64,000 bases of DNA from Plantactinospora endophytica (GTDB lineage: Bacteria > Actinomycetota > Actinomycetes > Mycobacteriales > Micromonosporaceae), in NCBI RefSeq assembly GCF_016862915.1, contig NZ_BONW01000013.1, forward strand, positions 558,001 through 622,000. The letters are read 5' to 3'. This document shows, in pieces, positions 32,289 to 40,944 of this stretch. How positions within the stretch are numbered: the stretch's first letter is position 1; every line of letters starts with the position of its first letter. The notes under the pieces are model-generated. The model did not search any database. It had not been told where the DNA came from and was given only the letters and a program-made list of their open reading frames with translations. The position numbers and the translations under genes are program-made.

Positions 32289-33650
32289 ATGTCCCAAGGC
32301 CAGGAGCTGTTCGACCTGCACGAGGACAAGACTTCGCGACCAAGCTTCGAAACCACCCTGCGTGGTTACGACAAACGGCAGGTCGAGCAGTACGTCGCAC
32401 AGACGGCCAACGAGCTCTCGAAGCTGGTGTCCGAGCGCGAGCAGGCGTTCAGCCACATCCAGGGGCTGACCGTCCATCTCCAGCAGGTGCAGTCCGAGTT
32501 GACCGAGTTGCGGGAGCGCCCGCCGCAGGTGGACCGGGCGTCCTTCCGTGACCTGGGGCCGATGGTGGACCAGATCATGGCCCTGGCCGAGAAGCAGGCC
32601 GGGGTGATCGTCGACGCCGCCGCGCAGCGGGCCAACGAGCACCAGAGCGAGGCGGAGCGGGCCCTCGCGGACGCCCGCGAGCAGGCCGAGAAGCTGGTGG
32701 CCGAGGGCGACGCCAGCCGGGAGCGCGCCGAGCAGGAGGCGCAACGGATCAGTGAGCGGAGCGCCCAGCAGGTCGAGCGGGCCCAGGCCCAGGCGGAGTC
32801 GATGCTGGACGCCGCCCGGACCCAGATCCAGCAGGAGATCGAGGCGGCCCGGTCGCGTACCCAGCAGGAGCTGACCCAGTGGCAGGCCAACGTGGAGCGG
32901 GAGCTGACCGAGCTGCGCAGCAGCACCGAGTCGGAGCTGTCCCGCCAGCAGAAGCAGGCCGAGGAGGAGAACGCGAACCTCCGCTCGGAGGCCCAGCAGT
33001 ACGCCACCGAGCTGCGTCGACGCGCGGACGAGCAGGCGACCGCCCACCAGCAGCAGCTCGCCGCGCTCCAGGAGGAGATCGAGACCCGGCAGCAGTCGCT
33101 CACCAAGTTGCAGACGGCGCAGGAGACCGCACAGCAGCGGTTGGCGCAGTCCCGCCAGGAGGGTGTCACCGCGGAGCACGAGTTCGCCCAGTTGCAGCAG
33201 CGGCTCGGTGAGGTCCGGCAGGACCTGACGGCCGAACTCAACCGGCTGGACGAGGCCCGCCGGTCGGCGGAGACGGCCGAGCGGCAGGCGGCCGAGGTGC
33301 GGGCCCGGACGCAGCGCGAGGCGAAGCGGCTGGCCGACCGGGCCGCTGCCGCGGTGATGGCGGCGGCGGCGATCACCGGCGAGACGGGCGAGTACCAGAT
33401 GGTGGCGGTCCGGTCGGAGACCAACCGTGGCCCGGTGGAGGGGCCGATCGAGCCTCCGGTCGAGGCGGTCGAGGTAACCGAGGTGACCGAGGTGACCGAG
33501 GCGATCGAGCACCCGGTGCAGCCCGAGCCGGTCGAACGCCCCGAGCCGCCGATGAACATGTTCGAGCCGCACCAGCCCCCGCAGCAGCCGCAGCACCACC
33601 ACTCGCCGCCCGTCTACACCCCGAACGGCGTCGACCCGACCCGCTACTAG
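32289..33650 (+). CDS. DivIVA/FilP-like coiled-coil protein
   Basis: 453 residues. The N-terminal DivIVA-like segment is FETTLRGYDKRQVEQYVAQT, after which residues 40-360 are almost uninterrupted coiled coil rich in Glu, Gln, Arg and Ala. The C-terminus is Pro/Gln/His-rich (PPQQPQHHHSPP) and holds a VEVTEVTEVTEAI repeat. Streptomyces relatives (FilP, Scy, often annotated cellulose-binding proteins) organise polar growth and the hyphal cytoskeleton. GGAGG seven bases before ATG 32289 supports the start. It is convergent with NAD kinase across a 24-bp repeat array. Confidence 0.85.
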   Translation: MSQGQELFDLHEDKTSRPSFETTLRGYDKRQVEQYVAQTANELSKLVSEREQAFSHIQGLTVHLQQVQSELTELRERPPQVDRASFRDLGPMVDQIMALAEKQAGVIVDAAAQRANEHQSEAERALADAREQAEKLVAEGDASRERAEQEAQRISERSAQQVERAQAQAESMLDAARTQIQQEIEAARSRTQQELTQWQANVERELTELRSSTESELSRQQKQAEEENANLRSEAQQYATELRRRADEQATAHQQQLAALQEEIETRQQSLTKLQTAQETAQQRLAQSRQEGVTAEHEFAQLQQRLGEVRQDLTAELNRLDEARRSAETAERQAAEVRARTQREAKRLADRAAAAVMAAAAITGETGEYQMVAVRSETNRGPVEGPIEPPVEAVEVTEVTEVTEAIEHPVQPEPVERPEPPMNMFEPHQPPQQPQHHHSPPVYTPNGVDPTRY

Positions 33651-33664
33651 GCGACCGCGAGCTC

Positions 33665-33808
33665 GTGTCCCCGGCCGGTCGGGGGATTTTGTCCCACTCC
33701 GGCCGGAGGGTCGTGTCCCCGTCCGGCTGGCAGGTCGTCGTTCCGTCCGGCCGCGAGGTTGGCATCCCCGTCCGGCCGGGAGATCGTCGTTCCGGCCGGG
33801 CGGGAGGT
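33665..33808. repeat. Six consecutive 24-bp imperfect repeats between convergent genes
   Basis: The 144 bp divide into six 24-bp units starting at 33665, 33689, 33713, 33737, 33761 and 33785, sharing the core CCSGTCCGGCCGGGAGGTC. The array fills the gap between the coiled-coil gene stop (33650) and nadK, and its last base is the last base of the nadK stop codon. The first unit (33668-33690) also looks like a terminator: a CCCC/GGGG stem followed by ATTTTG. Confidence 0.85.
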
Positions 33809-34824
33809 CAGCCGTCGGCCTGGTCGGGCCGTCGGCTGTCGGCGACCGCCGCCGGTGCGTCGGCGAGGGAGAACCGCTCACGCAGCCGTGAGTAGAACCG
33901 GGACGGGCGCAGCCGTACCAGGTGAGCCGGTGCGCTCGCCGGCAGCACCGTCACCCAGTCCCCGGGGTCGAGTACGCCCCGGAGCTGGCCGTCCACGCTG
34001 AGCGCCACCTGGCCGGACCGCTCCAGCACCCGAACCGTCACCGCCTCCTCGGCGGCCATCACCAGGCTGCGGTTGAAGACCATGTGCGGGGCGACCGGGG
34101 TGAAGACGAGCGCGGCGAGCCGGGGGGAGAGGATCGGCCCGCCGGCCGCGAAGTTGTAGGCGGTGGAGCCGGTCGGGCTGGCCACCACCAGGGCGTCGGC
34201 CGAGTAGGACGCGAACAGCGTCTCGTCCAGGTACACCCCGAGGCTGGCCTGCCGGTCGCGGGCCAGCTTCTCGAAGACGATGTCGTTCAGCGCGGTGACG
34301 TCCAGCGCCACGCCCGGACGGTCGACCGGCTCGGCGGCGGGCGGCAGCGGCGGTGGCGGCGGCAGCAGTGGACCGCGCCCGTACCGCAGCAGCGCCTCCA
34401 TCCCACCGGGGATCTCCAGCGGTCGGGAGGCGCAGAGGGTCAGCATCAGCCGCTCGTCGAGTTGTACCCGGCCGGAGAAGAACGCGTCCAGCGCCATGTC
34501 GATCTCGGCCGGCTCGATCTCGGTCAGGAAACCGACCCGGCCGACGTTGACGCCGAGCACCGGTACGCCGTCCTTGGCGGCGATCCTGGCTCCGCGCAGG
34601 AACGTCCCGTCCCCGCCGATCGTCACCACCAGCGCCGGATGGCCGGCGGCCTCGGCCTCGTCGCCCGCGTTGCGGCGTTGCCGGTGCCCCCAGGCCGGCT
34701 CCCACACGTCGATGTCGCTGACGCCGATCGAGTGGTCGCCCGCCCAGCGCCGGACGGCCGCCGCCGCCTCCACCGCCGCCGCCCGGCCCTCGTGCACCAC
34801 CAAGCCGATCCGCTGACCAGTCAT
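33808..34824 (-). CDS. nadK: NAD kinase
   Basis: 338 residues. The diagnostic GGDGT is in LVVTIGGDGTFLRGARIA, followed by VLGVNVGRVGFLTEIE, the substrate-site NDI (VTALNDIVFEK) and the glycine-rich ASPTGSTAYNFAAGGPI. The enzyme phosphorylates NAD+ to NADP+ with ATP. A Pro-rich insert (RGPLLPPPPPLPPAAEPV) of about 20 residues lies before NDI and is not part of the fold. GGAAG upstream supports ATG 34824. In many actinomycetes nadK sits with recN; here it is alone, divergent from lacI. Confidence 0.93.
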   Translation of the reverse strand: MTGQRIGLVVHEGRAAAVEAAAAVRRWAGDHSIGVSDIDVWEPAWGHRQRRNAGDEAEAAGHPALVVTIGGDGTFLRGARIAAKDGVPVLGVNVGRVGFLTEIEPAEIDMALDAFFSGRVQLDERLMLTLCASRPLEIPGGMEALLRYGRGPLLPPPPPLPPAAEPVDRPGVALDVTALNDIVFEKLARDRQASLGVYLDETLFASYSADALVVASPTGSTAYNFAAGGPILSPRLAALVFTPVAPHMVFNRSLVMAAEEAVTVRVLERSGQVALSVDGQLRGVLDPGDWVTVLPASAPAHLVRLRPSRFYSRLRERFSLADAPAAVADSRRPDQADG

Positions 34825-35023
34825 GCTCTTCCGTTTCTCCTGCCTGGCGCCCGAGCCGCCGACCCTCGGCCGGTGGACGATCCGGTCGCGGTCCCTGCCT
34901 ATCACGAACCTGGTCGGCCCGGCGGGACCGTGGCACCGGCCGGCCGGGCCGGTGTGCCCCGGTCTGTCACGGCATCGTCGAACTTTCGTAACAGTCTCGT
35001 GCTAGGTCGATGGGTCGCTCGGC

Positions 35024-35052
35024 TTGACAGCGACGGGTCACCGGGTCAGGCT
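35024..35052 (+). promoter_or_regulatory. Predicted promoter of the lacI-ABC-glycosidase operon
   Basis: TTGACA (35024-35029, consensus) and CAGGCT (35047-35052) with a 17-bp spacer. The first LacI operator begins eight bases after the -10 box, at the expected transcription start. The rest of the 321-bp gap toward nadK (34825-35020) shows no further feature. Confidence 0.55.
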
Positions 35053-35059
35053 GGGGCCA

Positions 35060-35114
35060 CTGTAAGCGCTTCCGGAAGCCGGTCGATACTCCGCGATCTG
35101 TAAGCGCTTCCGGA
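35060..35114 (+). promoter_or_regulatory. Twin LacI-type operators
   Basis: CTGTAAGCGCTTCCGGA occurs at 35060-35076 and again, identical over 17 bp, at 35098-35114, 38 bp apart. The centre AAGCGCTT is a perfect palindrome of the type bound by LacI/CcpA-family repressors (compare the GGAAGCGCTTCC class). Both lie between the predicted promoter and the lacI ATG, on nearly the same DNA face (3.6 turns). Confidence 0.85.
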
Positions 35115-35145
35115 CTGGTTTGACCGCATTTGATATGGAGTCGGC

Positions 35146-36171
35146 ATGGCCGTGCAGGACCGCCAACAGGTGACGATCTACGAGGTCGCCCAGCGGGTCG
35201 GCGTCTCGATCGCCACCGTGTCCCGGGCACTGCGCGGCACCGACTACGTCGCGCCGGAGACCCGTCGCCGGGTGTTGGCGGCGGTGGAGGAGTTGCAGTT
35301 CCGGCCGAGCCGGCTGGGGCAGTCGCTCGCCGAGGGGCGGCACGCCGCCAACGGCATCGTCTTCCCCGACCTCTCCGGCCCCTACTACTCGGAGGTGGTC
35401 CTCGGCTACGAGGAGGTCGCCGCCGAACTGGGCAACAGCGTGCTGATCCTGGCCACCCACGGCCGGCCCGACCCGTCCCGCAAGGTGCTCGAACTGGCCC
35501 GCCGGGTCGACGGGATGGTGGTGATGGGCCGGACGGTCGCCGACGACGTCGTCGCGCAGGTGGCCGAGATCGGCGTACCGACGGTGCTGCTGGCCAGGGC
35601 GGCCGTCGGCGCACTGGACACGATCACCGCCGACAACGACACCAGCGCCCGGCAACTGGTCGAGCACCTGCTCGAACACGGCTACCAGCGGTTCGCCTAC
35701 CTGGGGGACCCGGACTCCTCGCCGGACGTGACCGACCGGTACCGGGCGTTCCGGGAAGCGCTCACCGACGCCGGCCGGAAGCCGCCCCGGTCACCGGTGC
35801 GCTGCGCGTTCGACGTGGACGCCGGCCATCGGGCGGCCCGGCGCGCACTGGCCGGATCGCCCCGGCCGCAGGTGCTGGTCTGCGCGAACGACGAGGTCGC
35901 CCTGGGGGCGATGGCGGCTGCGGCGGAGCAGGGACTGACCGTCCCCGCCGACGTCGCGATCACCGGCTGGGACGACGTGATGGCCGCGCGCTACGCGGGG
36001 CTCACCACCGTGCACCAACCGATGCGGGAGTTGGGCGCGACCGCGGCGCGGTGGTTGCAGGACCGCATGGCCGGCAGCCAGGCGGCGGTGCGTCGCGAGG
36101 TTCTCCCGACCCGGCTCGTCGTGCGGACGAGCTGCGGTCCACATGACGCCGAGAAGGAGGTCCGAGGATGA
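35146..36171 (+). CDS. LacI-family repressor of the adjoining ABC/glycosidase operon
   Basis: 341 residues, normal length. Helix-turn-helix and hinge: TIYEVAQRVGVSIATVSRAL, TRRRVLAAVEELQFRPSRLG. Sensor domain: NGIVFPDLSGPYYSEVVLG, GYQRFAYLGDP, VLVCANDEVALGAMAAA, ITGWDDVMAARYAGLTTVH. GGAG lies seven bases before ATG 35146. It heads a run of genes whose ends overlap (its TGA overlaps the ATG of the binding protein), so it controls its own operon through the twin operators and is probably released by a transported oligosaccharide. Confidence 0.92.
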   Translation: MAVQDRQQVTIYEVAQRVGVSIATVSRALRGTDYVAPETRRRVLAAVEELQFRPSRLGQSLAEGRHAANGIVFPDLSGPYYSEVVLGYEEVAAELGNSVLILATHGRPDPSRKVLELARRVDGMVVMGRTVADDVVAQVAEIGVPTVLLARAAVGALDTITADNDTSARQLVEHLLEHGYQRFAYLGDPDSSPDVTDRYRAFREALTDAGRKPPRSPVRCAFDVDAGHRAARRALAGSPRPQVLVCANDEVALGAMAAAAEQGLTVPADVAITGWDDVMAARYAGLTTVHQPMRELGATAARWLQDRMAGSQAAVRREVLPTRLVVRTSCGPHDAEKEVRG

Positions 36172-37430
36172 AGGCATGGAGACGGCCGGGTGCCGCCGTG
36201 CTGCTCGCGGCGGTGCTCACGGTCACCGGCTGCGGCCGGGACGAGGGAGCCGGCCAGGAGGCGGCCGCGCCGGTCGCGGAGGGCAAGGCGACGGGCGACA
36301 TCACGGTCTGGGCGATGGGTACCGAGGGGGAGAAGCTCTCCGTACTCGCGGCCGACTTCATGAAGGAGAACCCGGACGCGAAGGTCAACGTGACGCCGAT
36401 CCCGTGGGACGGGGCGCACGACAAGCTCGCCACCGCCATCGCCGGTAAGCAGACCCCGGACGTCAGCCTGATCGGCACCACCTGGATGGGCGAGTTCGCC
36501 AAGACCGGCGGGCTGGACCCGACACCGGCCGACCTGATCAGGAAGGAGGACTTCTACGAGGGTGCCTGGAACACCACAGTCGTCGACGGCACCTCCTACG
36601 GCGTCCCCTGGTACGTCGAGACCCGGCTCTTCTACGTCAACAAGGCGGTCGCCGCCCGGGCCGGGATCACCACCGCGCCGAAGACCTGGGAGGAGTTCAA
36701 GTCCGCGATCGCCGCGTTCAAGTCGAAGGGCGGGGCGAAGTGGGGGGTCAACCTCCAGCCGCCGGGTTCCACCATCGGCTCCTGGCAGAGCGTCATGCCG
36801 TTCGTCTGGCAGAACGGCGGCGAGGTGGCCCGGGACGGCGCTTTCACCCTCGACAGCCCCCAGGCCACCGAGGCGTACGCGTACTACCGGTCGTTTTTCG
36901 TCGAAGGGCTGGCACCGAAGGACCTCGCGCAGGGCGCGCTCGAACCGGCCTTCCTCAAGGGCGAGATCGCCGCGTTCCCGTCCGGCCCCTGGCACATCGG
37001 GGTACTCAGGGAGCAGGGCGGCGCCGACAGGTTCGAGTTGTGGCAGATGCCGGGCCGGAAGTCGGCCACCTCCTTCGTCGGCGGCGGTGACCTCGCGGTT
37101 TTCAAGGATGCGAAGAACCGCGACGGTGCGTGGAAGTTCGTCGCCTACCTGAGCCGGCCGGACGTGCAGACGAAGTGGTACCAGACGGTCAGCGACCTGC
37201 CGGCGGTCAAGAAGGGCTGGGACGACCCGGCGCTCAGCGGCGACCCGCTGCTCTCCGCGTTCGGCAGGCAGTTGGAGGACGCCAAGTCGCCACCGGCGAT
37301 CGCCACCTGGGAGCAGGTCGCCGCGGCGATCGACGGCGAGGTGGAGAAGATGGCCAAGGCCGGTGCCGCACCGGAGGACGCGGCCAAGGCGATGCAGCAG
37401 CGGGCGACCTCGATCGGTACCGGGGTGTGA
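36168..37430 (+). CDS. ABC-transporter sugar-binding lipoprotein
   Basis: 420 residues of the family 1 extracellular solute-binding proteins. The lipobox LTVTGC places the modified cysteine near residue 22, followed by an acidic linker and ITVWAMGTEGEKLSVLAADF; later TGGLDPTPADL, YGVPWYVETRLFYVNK, WLMP-type region EQGGADRFELWQMPGRK and FVGGGDLAVFKDAKNRDGAW are typical of oligosaccharide binders. It captures the operon's sugar at the outer membrane face. ATGA overlap with lacI and a single base before the first permease gene. Confidence 0.9.
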   Translation: MKAWRRPGAAVLLAAVLTVTGCGRDEGAGQEAAAPVAEGKATGDITVWAMGTEGEKLSVLAADFMKENPDAKVNVTPIPWDGAHDKLATAIAGKQTPDVSLIGTTWMGEFAKTGGLDPTPADLIRKEDFYEGAWNTTVVDGTSYGVPWYVETRLFYVNKAVAARAGITTAPKTWEEFKSAIAAFKSKGGAKWGVNLQPPGSTIGSWQSVMPFVWQNGGEVARDGAFTLDSPQATEAYAYYRSFFVEGLAPKDLAQGALEPAFLKGEIAAFPSGPWHIGVLREQGGADRFELWQMPGRKSATSFVGGGDLAVFKDAKNRDGAWKFVAYLSRPDVQTKWYQTVSDLPAVKKGWDDPALSGDPLLSAFGRQLEDAKSPPAIATWEQVAAAIDGEVEKMAKAGAAPEDAAKAMQQRATSIGTGV

Positions 37431-37431
37431 G

Positions 37432-38367
37432 ATGACCGCCGTCGCGCCCGACGCGGGCACCCGGGGTGGACGTCTCGGTCCGCGACTGCGCCGGGCGGTG
37501 GTCGGCTGGGGTTTCGCCCTGCCGTTCACCGCGCTGTTCGTCGTCTTCCTGGCCGGGCCGGTGCTCGCCTCGCTGCTGATGAGCTTCACCGACCTGCGCA
37601 GCGCCGACGTCCGCAACCCGTTCGCCGTCAACGTCGTCGGGCTGGACAACTACCTCCGGCTCTTCGACGACGAGTTGTTCGTCAGGGCTGCGGTGAACAC
37701 GGCACTCTTCGTGCTGCTCGGCGTACCGCTGACCATGGTGGCCGGGCTGGCGGCGGCGCTCGGGCTCAACTCGGGGCTGACCCGGCTGCGCGGGATGTTC
37801 CGGGTCGGCTACTACCTGCCGGTGGTCACCAGCATCGTGGCGGTCGCCGTGGTCTGGCGGTTCCTGCTCCAGCCGGATTCGGGGCTGGTCAACAGCGTGC
37901 TCCGGCTGGTCGGGCTGGACGGGCCGAACTGGCTGGGCCGGACCGACCTGGCCCTGCCGTCGCTGATCGTGATGGCCGCCTGGCGCAACCTCGGCTACCA
38001 GATGGTGATCTTCCTGGCCGGGTTGCAGGCCATCCCGCAGCACCTCTACGAGGCCGCCCGGATCGACGGGGCCACTCGATGGCAGCAGTTCCGGTACGTG
38101 ACGCTGCCGTCGCTGCGCCCGACGCTGCTCTTCGTCGGGGTGATCGCGACCATCGGTTACCTCCAGTTCTTCGAGGAGCCCCTGGTGATGACCCGGGGCG
38201 GGCCGCTGAACTCGACGCTCTCCGTCTCGTACCACATCTACAACCAGTTCGGGTTCGGCAACTACGGCTACGCCTCGGCGATGAGCTACGTGCTGTTCGT
38301 CGCCATCGTGGGGTTGTCGATCCTGTGGTTCCGGCTGCTGCGCTCGGGCGAGGAGGTGTCGCGGTGA
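37432..38367 (+). CDS. Sugar ABC-transporter permease (MalF-type)
   Basis: 311 residues, six membrane segments. ALPFTALFVVFLAGPVLASL opens the protein; the EAA loop that contacts the ATPase is HLYEAARIDGATRWQQFRYV followed by TLPSLRPTLLFV. It forms the channel together with the next gene product. It starts one base after the binding-protein stop and its own stop overlaps the second permease GTG (GTGA). The family ATPase gene is missing from the locus. Confidence 0.92.
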   Translation: MTAVAPDAGTRGGRLGPRLRRAVVGWGFALPFTALFVVFLAGPVLASLLMSFTDLRSADVRNPFAVNVVGLDNYLRLFDDELFVRAAVNTALFVLLGVPLTMVAGLAAALGLNSGLTRLRGMFRVGYYLPVVTSIVAVAVVWRFLLQPDSGLVNSVLRLVGLDGPNWLGRTDLALPSLIVMAAWRNLGYQMVIFLAGLQAIPQHLYEAARIDGATRWQQFRYVTLPSLRPTLLFVGVIATIGYLQFFEEPLVMTRGGPLNSTLSVSYHIYNQFGFGNYGYASAMSYVLFVAIVGLSILWFRLLRSGEEVSR

Positions 38368-39269
38368 CCGCCCCGACGACGAGTACCCGGCCCACGGTGG
38401 CGGTACCGCCGGCAACCGCCGCCGGTCCGGCCCGGCCGGTACGCCGCCGCCGCGACCGGGTCGCCGTGATCGTCCTGCACGTGGTGCTGGTGGTCGGCCT
38501 GCTGGTGATGGTCGGCCCGTTCCTCTGGATGGCACTGTCGTCGTTCAAGCCGGAGGCCGAGATCTGGCGCGTCCCGGCGACCTGGTGGCCGGAGCGGTTC
38601 ACCCTGGCGAACTACCGCGAGCTGTTCGGCCGACTCGACTTCCCGACCTACTTCTTCAACTCGGCCCTGGTGGCCACCCTGGTCACCGTCGGCAACCTGG
38701 TGTTCTGCTCGGCCGTCGGGTACGCCCTGACCAAGCTGCGCTTTCCGGGGCGCCGGGCGCTGTTCGGGCTGGTACTCAGCTCCGTGATGGTGCCCAGCAT
38801 GGTGACCTTCGTACCGCTCTTCGTCCTGATCGCCAACCTGGGCCTGACCAACACCTACGCCGCGCTGGTGCTGCCGTTCCTGGCCGGGGCGCTGGGCGCG
38901 TTCCTGATGCGGCAGTTCATGTTCTCCATCCCGGACGAGTTGATCGAGTCCGCCCGGGTCGACGGTGCGGGCGAGCTGCGCATCTTCGTCCGGATCGTGC
39001 TGCCGCTGTGCCGGCCCGCCCTGGCCGCGCTCGGCATCCTCACCTTCCTCGCGAACTGGAACAGCTTCATCTGGCCGCTGGTGGTGGCGACCACCGAGGA
39101 CAAGTACACCCTGCCGGTCGCGCTGGCGCTCTACAGCGTCGGCCAGAACCAGACCAAGTTCGGGCTGCTGCTCGCCGGCTCGGTCGTGGTGGTGCTGCCG
39201 GTGGTGGTCGTCTTCATCGTGTTGCAGCGGCACTTCGTGCGCGGCATCGCGACCACCGGACTCAAGTGA
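38364..39269 (+). CDS. Sugar ABC-transporter permease (MalG-type)
   Basis: 301 residues, six membrane segments. VVLVVGLLVMVGPFLWMALS and SFKPEAEIWRVPATWWPE are the typical N-terminus; the EAA loop is DELIESARVDGAGELRIFVR followed by IVLPLCRPALAALG. AGGAGG precedes GTG 38364, which overlaps the first permease stop. As no nucleotide-binding subunit is encoded here, a shared MsiK-like ATPase, known to energise several sugar importers in Streptomyces, is likely. Confidence 0.92.
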   Translation: MTAPTTSTRPTVAVPPATAAGPARPVRRRRDRVAVIVLHVVLVVGLLVMVGPFLWMALSSFKPEAEIWRVPATWWPERFTLANYRELFGRLDFPTYFFNSALVATLVTVGNLVFCSAVGYALTKLRFPGRRALFGLVLSSVMVPSMVTFVPLFVLIANLGLTNTYAALVLPFLAGALGAFLMRQFMFSIPDELIESARVDGAGELRIFVRIVLPLCRPALAALGILTFLANWNSFIWPLVVATTEDKYTLPVALALYSVGQNQTKFGLLLAGSVVVVLPVVVVFIVLQRHFVRGIATTGLK

Positions 39270-39327
39270 ACACCGGCCTGAACTGAACACCGCAACCCGA
39301 GTGACGACGTACCTCCGGAGGTAATCC

Positions 39328-40890
39328 GTGATCCGTCCCCTCCGGGTCGCCCTGACCGCGACCCTCACCCTCGCCCTGACCGTTCCCGCCGGGGCCGCCT
39401 CGGCCGCGCCGGCCGGGGCGCCGACCGGCGCCGTGGACCGGGCCGCCGCCACCCGCTGGGCGGCCGACACCTGGCGCTCCATGGTGGCGATGACCGACCC
39501 GGGCACCGGGCTGCCGGCCGACAACATCGACGGTGACCTAACCGTCGACAGCCGGGCGAAGTACACCTCGCCGACCAACATCGGCTCGTACATCTGGTCC
39601 GCCGTGGTGGCCCGCGAGCTCAAGCTGATCGGTGAGCGGGAGCTGGTCCGGCGGGTCGACGCCGCGTTGGACTCGCTGGCCCGACTCGACCGGCACGCCG
39701 ACTCCGGCATGTTCTTCAACTGGTACGACCCGGCCACCCTGGAACTGTTGCGGACCTGGCCGGTCGACGGCACTCCGGTGTACCCGTTCGCCTCCAGTGT
39801 GGACAATGCCTGGTTGGCGGCGGCGCTGATGATCGTGCACAACGCGCTGCCGCAACTGCGCGGCAAGTCCGACCCGCTGCTGAACACGATGGACTTCGGC
39901 TTCTACTACGACCCGCAGGCGCTCGGCGCCGAGGTGCCGGTCGGGCTGATGCGCGGCGGCTTCTGGGTCGAACCGCCACCGGGCTGCTCGCTGCCCGGCA
40001 ACTACCGTGGTCGTGGGCCGGACGTGCACTACACCTGCCACACCTACGGCGCGTTCAACAGCGAGACCCGCATGATCAGCTATGTCGCCATCGCCCGTGG
40101 CCAGGTGCCGCCGGCGCACTACTTCGGCCCGTGGCGGACCTTCCCGGACACCTGCGACTGGTCCTGGCAGGAGATGAAGCCGGTCGGCGGGTACCGGGAG
40201 TACGCCGGGGTCCGGGTCTTCGAGGGCGCATACCGCTACCGGGGCCTCCAGTTCGTACCGTCCTGGGGCGGGGACATGTTCGAGGCGTTCATGCCGGACA
40301 TGTTCGTCCCGGAGACCAGGTGGGGGCCGAACAGTTGGGCCCGCAACCACCCGGTGTACGTACGCGGCCAGATCGCGCACGGCCTGGAGGACGCGAAGTA
40401 CGGCCACTGGGGCTTCTCGCCCGCCTCCGACCCGGCCGGCGGCTACCGGGAGTACGGCGTGGACGCGATGGGGCTGGACACCCCCGGCTACACCAGTGAC
40501 CAGGAGCGCACCAGCGTCGACTACGGGTTCGAGGGCTGCCCCGACCGCCCCGCCCAGCCGGAGCCGGCGGCGTACGGCGACGGCGTGGTCACCCCGCACG
40601 CGGTCTTCCTGGCCCTCCAGTACGCGCCCGCGCAGGCGCAGGCCGAGTTGGCGAAACTGCGCCGGGAGTTCGACGTCTACGGCCCCGGCGGCTTCTACGA
40701 CTCGGTGGCGGTACGCAGCGGCACGGTCGCCAAGCGCTATCTCGCGCTGGACCAGGGCATGGTGCTGGGCGCACTCGGCAACCTGCTCGGCGACGACGTG
40801 CTCCGTGACCAGTTCACCCCGGGCGGCCCGGAGCGGCTGCTGCGTCCGGTGATGCGGATGGAGGAGTTCTCCGTACCGGCCCGGCAGTAG
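39328..40890 (+). CDS. Secreted glycoamylase-like (PF10091 / GH144-like) protein
   Basis: 520 residues. Signal peptide VALTATLTLALTVPAGAASA. The mature protein reads as an (alpha/alpha)6 barrel: SPTNIGSYIWSAVVARELKL, GMFFNWYDPATLELLRTWPV, YPFASSVDNAWLAAALMIVH, SWGGDMFEAFMPDMFVPE and YGPGGFYDSVAVRSG, the block order of the glycoamylase-like domain whose characterised members include GH144 endo-beta-1,2-glucanases. A role in cleaving an external glycan is inferred. GGAGGT precedes GTG 39328. It sits between the transporter and GH39, so its products are probably the imported sugars. Confidence 0.75.
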   Translation: MIRPLRVALTATLTLALTVPAGAASAAPAGAPTGAVDRAAATRWAADTWRSMVAMTDPGTGLPADNIDGDLTVDSRAKYTSPTNIGSYIWSAVVARELKLIGERELVRRVDAALDSLARLDRHADSGMFFNWYDPATLELLRTWPVDGTPVYPFASSVDNAWLAAALMIVHNALPQLRGKSDPLLNTMDFGFYYDPQALGAEVPVGLMRGGFWVEPPPGCSLPGNYRGRGPDVHYTCHTYGAFNSETRMISYVAIARGQVPPAHYFGPWRTFPDTCDWSWQEMKPVGGYREYAGVRVFEGAYRYRGLQFVPSWGGDMFEAFMPDMFVPETRWGPNSWARNHPVYVRGQIAHGLEDAKYGHWGFSPASDPAGGYREYGVDAMGLDTPGYTSDQERTSVDYGFEGCPDRPAQPEPAAYGDGVVTPHAVFLALQYAPAQAQAELAKLRREFDVYGPGGFYDSVAVRSGTVAKRYLALDQGMVLGALGNLLGDDVLRDQFTPGGPERLLRPVMRMEEFSVPARQ

Positions 40891-40944
40891 TACGGCGGCC
40901 GGCGGCACAGACAGCAGGACATCCAGACGGAGGATCACGCGAGG

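Noticed and set aside
33665-33808. Short open frames with repeated VSPSGWQV-like peptides in the 24-bp array.
   Set aside because: No ribosome site or stable protein character; the peptide repeat simply mirrors the DNA repeat, which is divisible by three.
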